Shown in pieces: positions 44,804 to 44,832 of a stretch of DNA of 44,832 nt. The stretch is taken from NCBI GenBank assembly GCA_001941075.1, contig MSHH01000073.1, positions 1 to 44,832 of the forward strand, written 5' to 3'. The position numbers and the translations under genes were made by a program. A model generated the notes under the pieces. The model made no database searches, was not told the origin of the DNA, and saw only the letters and a program-made list of their open reading frames with translations. Numbering within the stretch: position 1 is the stretch's first letter; the number at the start of each line of letters is the position of its first letter. Source of the stretch: Oscillospiraceae bacterium Zagget6. GTDB taxonomy: Bacteria; Bacillota; Clostridia; Oscillospirales; Oscillospiraceae.

Positions 44804-44832
44804 CCGGTTTTTGAAGTTTTTTCGTGGTGACC

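Overview
The window looks like chromosome of a GC-rich Firmicute, most likely an Oscillospiraceae-type gut Clostridium. That is inferred from paired DacF-like carboxypeptidases, TTGACA/TATAAT promoters, AGGAGG-type ribosome sites and the mobile-gene types; no 16S is present, so the species cannot be fixed. Nearly all host genes lie on the minus strand and are read right to left.

Host core (1-8.9 kb, high GC): two tandem D-Ala-D-Ala carboxypeptidases separated by 7-bp-period repeat arrays, a tRNA-Ser with its own promoter and terminator, a GH36 alpha-galactosidase, and a Tet(M)-like translational GTPase fused to a Rae1/YacP-type NYN nuclease domain.

Surface-polysaccharide cluster (9-29.9 kb, lower GC): a consensus promoter near 29.85 kb appears to drive a long leftward operon ending at a strong terminator at 8.9 kb. 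It encodes two small leader ORFs, glycosyltransferases, an acyltransferase broken at a 9-G tract (possible phase variation), UDP-GlcA 4-epimerase, UDP-glucose dehydrogenase, a radical SAM/SPASM protein, RmlB, a flippase, an O-antigen-ligase-like polymerase and a DegT aminotransferase. It then runs without a break into a set of small-acid enzymes: 2-hydroxyacid dehydrogenase, MmgE/PrpD, U32-like TIM barrel, ATP-grasp ligase, HpcH/citrate-lyase-like enzyme and a two-subunit class-I fumarase-like hydro-lyase. My best reading is that RmlB and DegT make an amino sugar and the acid module makes and attaches an unusual acid to it; this pathway is inferred, not proven.

Mobile element (30.2-44.1 kb): a 13.8-kb element bounded by perfect 90-bp direct repeats, inserted in the 3' half of tRNA-Thr(GGT). 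It has a tyrosine integrase, two separate XRE-repressor/excisionase-like switches with divergent promoters, a replication module (HTH initiator-like protein and DnaB-type helicase), a sigma-70-like factor, a DnaD-like protein, a set of small membrane proteins and an orphan phage gp10-like protein. No relaxase, capsid or terminase is seen, so the layout resembles a phage satellite (PICI-like) more than a prophage or ICE. Its left end has an array of eight 11-bp-spaced GGAACG iterons beside a membrane/coiled-coil/HTH protein. Its centre carries a convergent type I toxin and antisense-RNA locus. A decayed integrase end just outside the left boundary points to an earlier insertion.

Right end (44.07-44.83 kb): a 5S rRNA-tRNA operon (Asn, Met, Trp, Asp, Thr) on the minus strand with its own consensus promoter.
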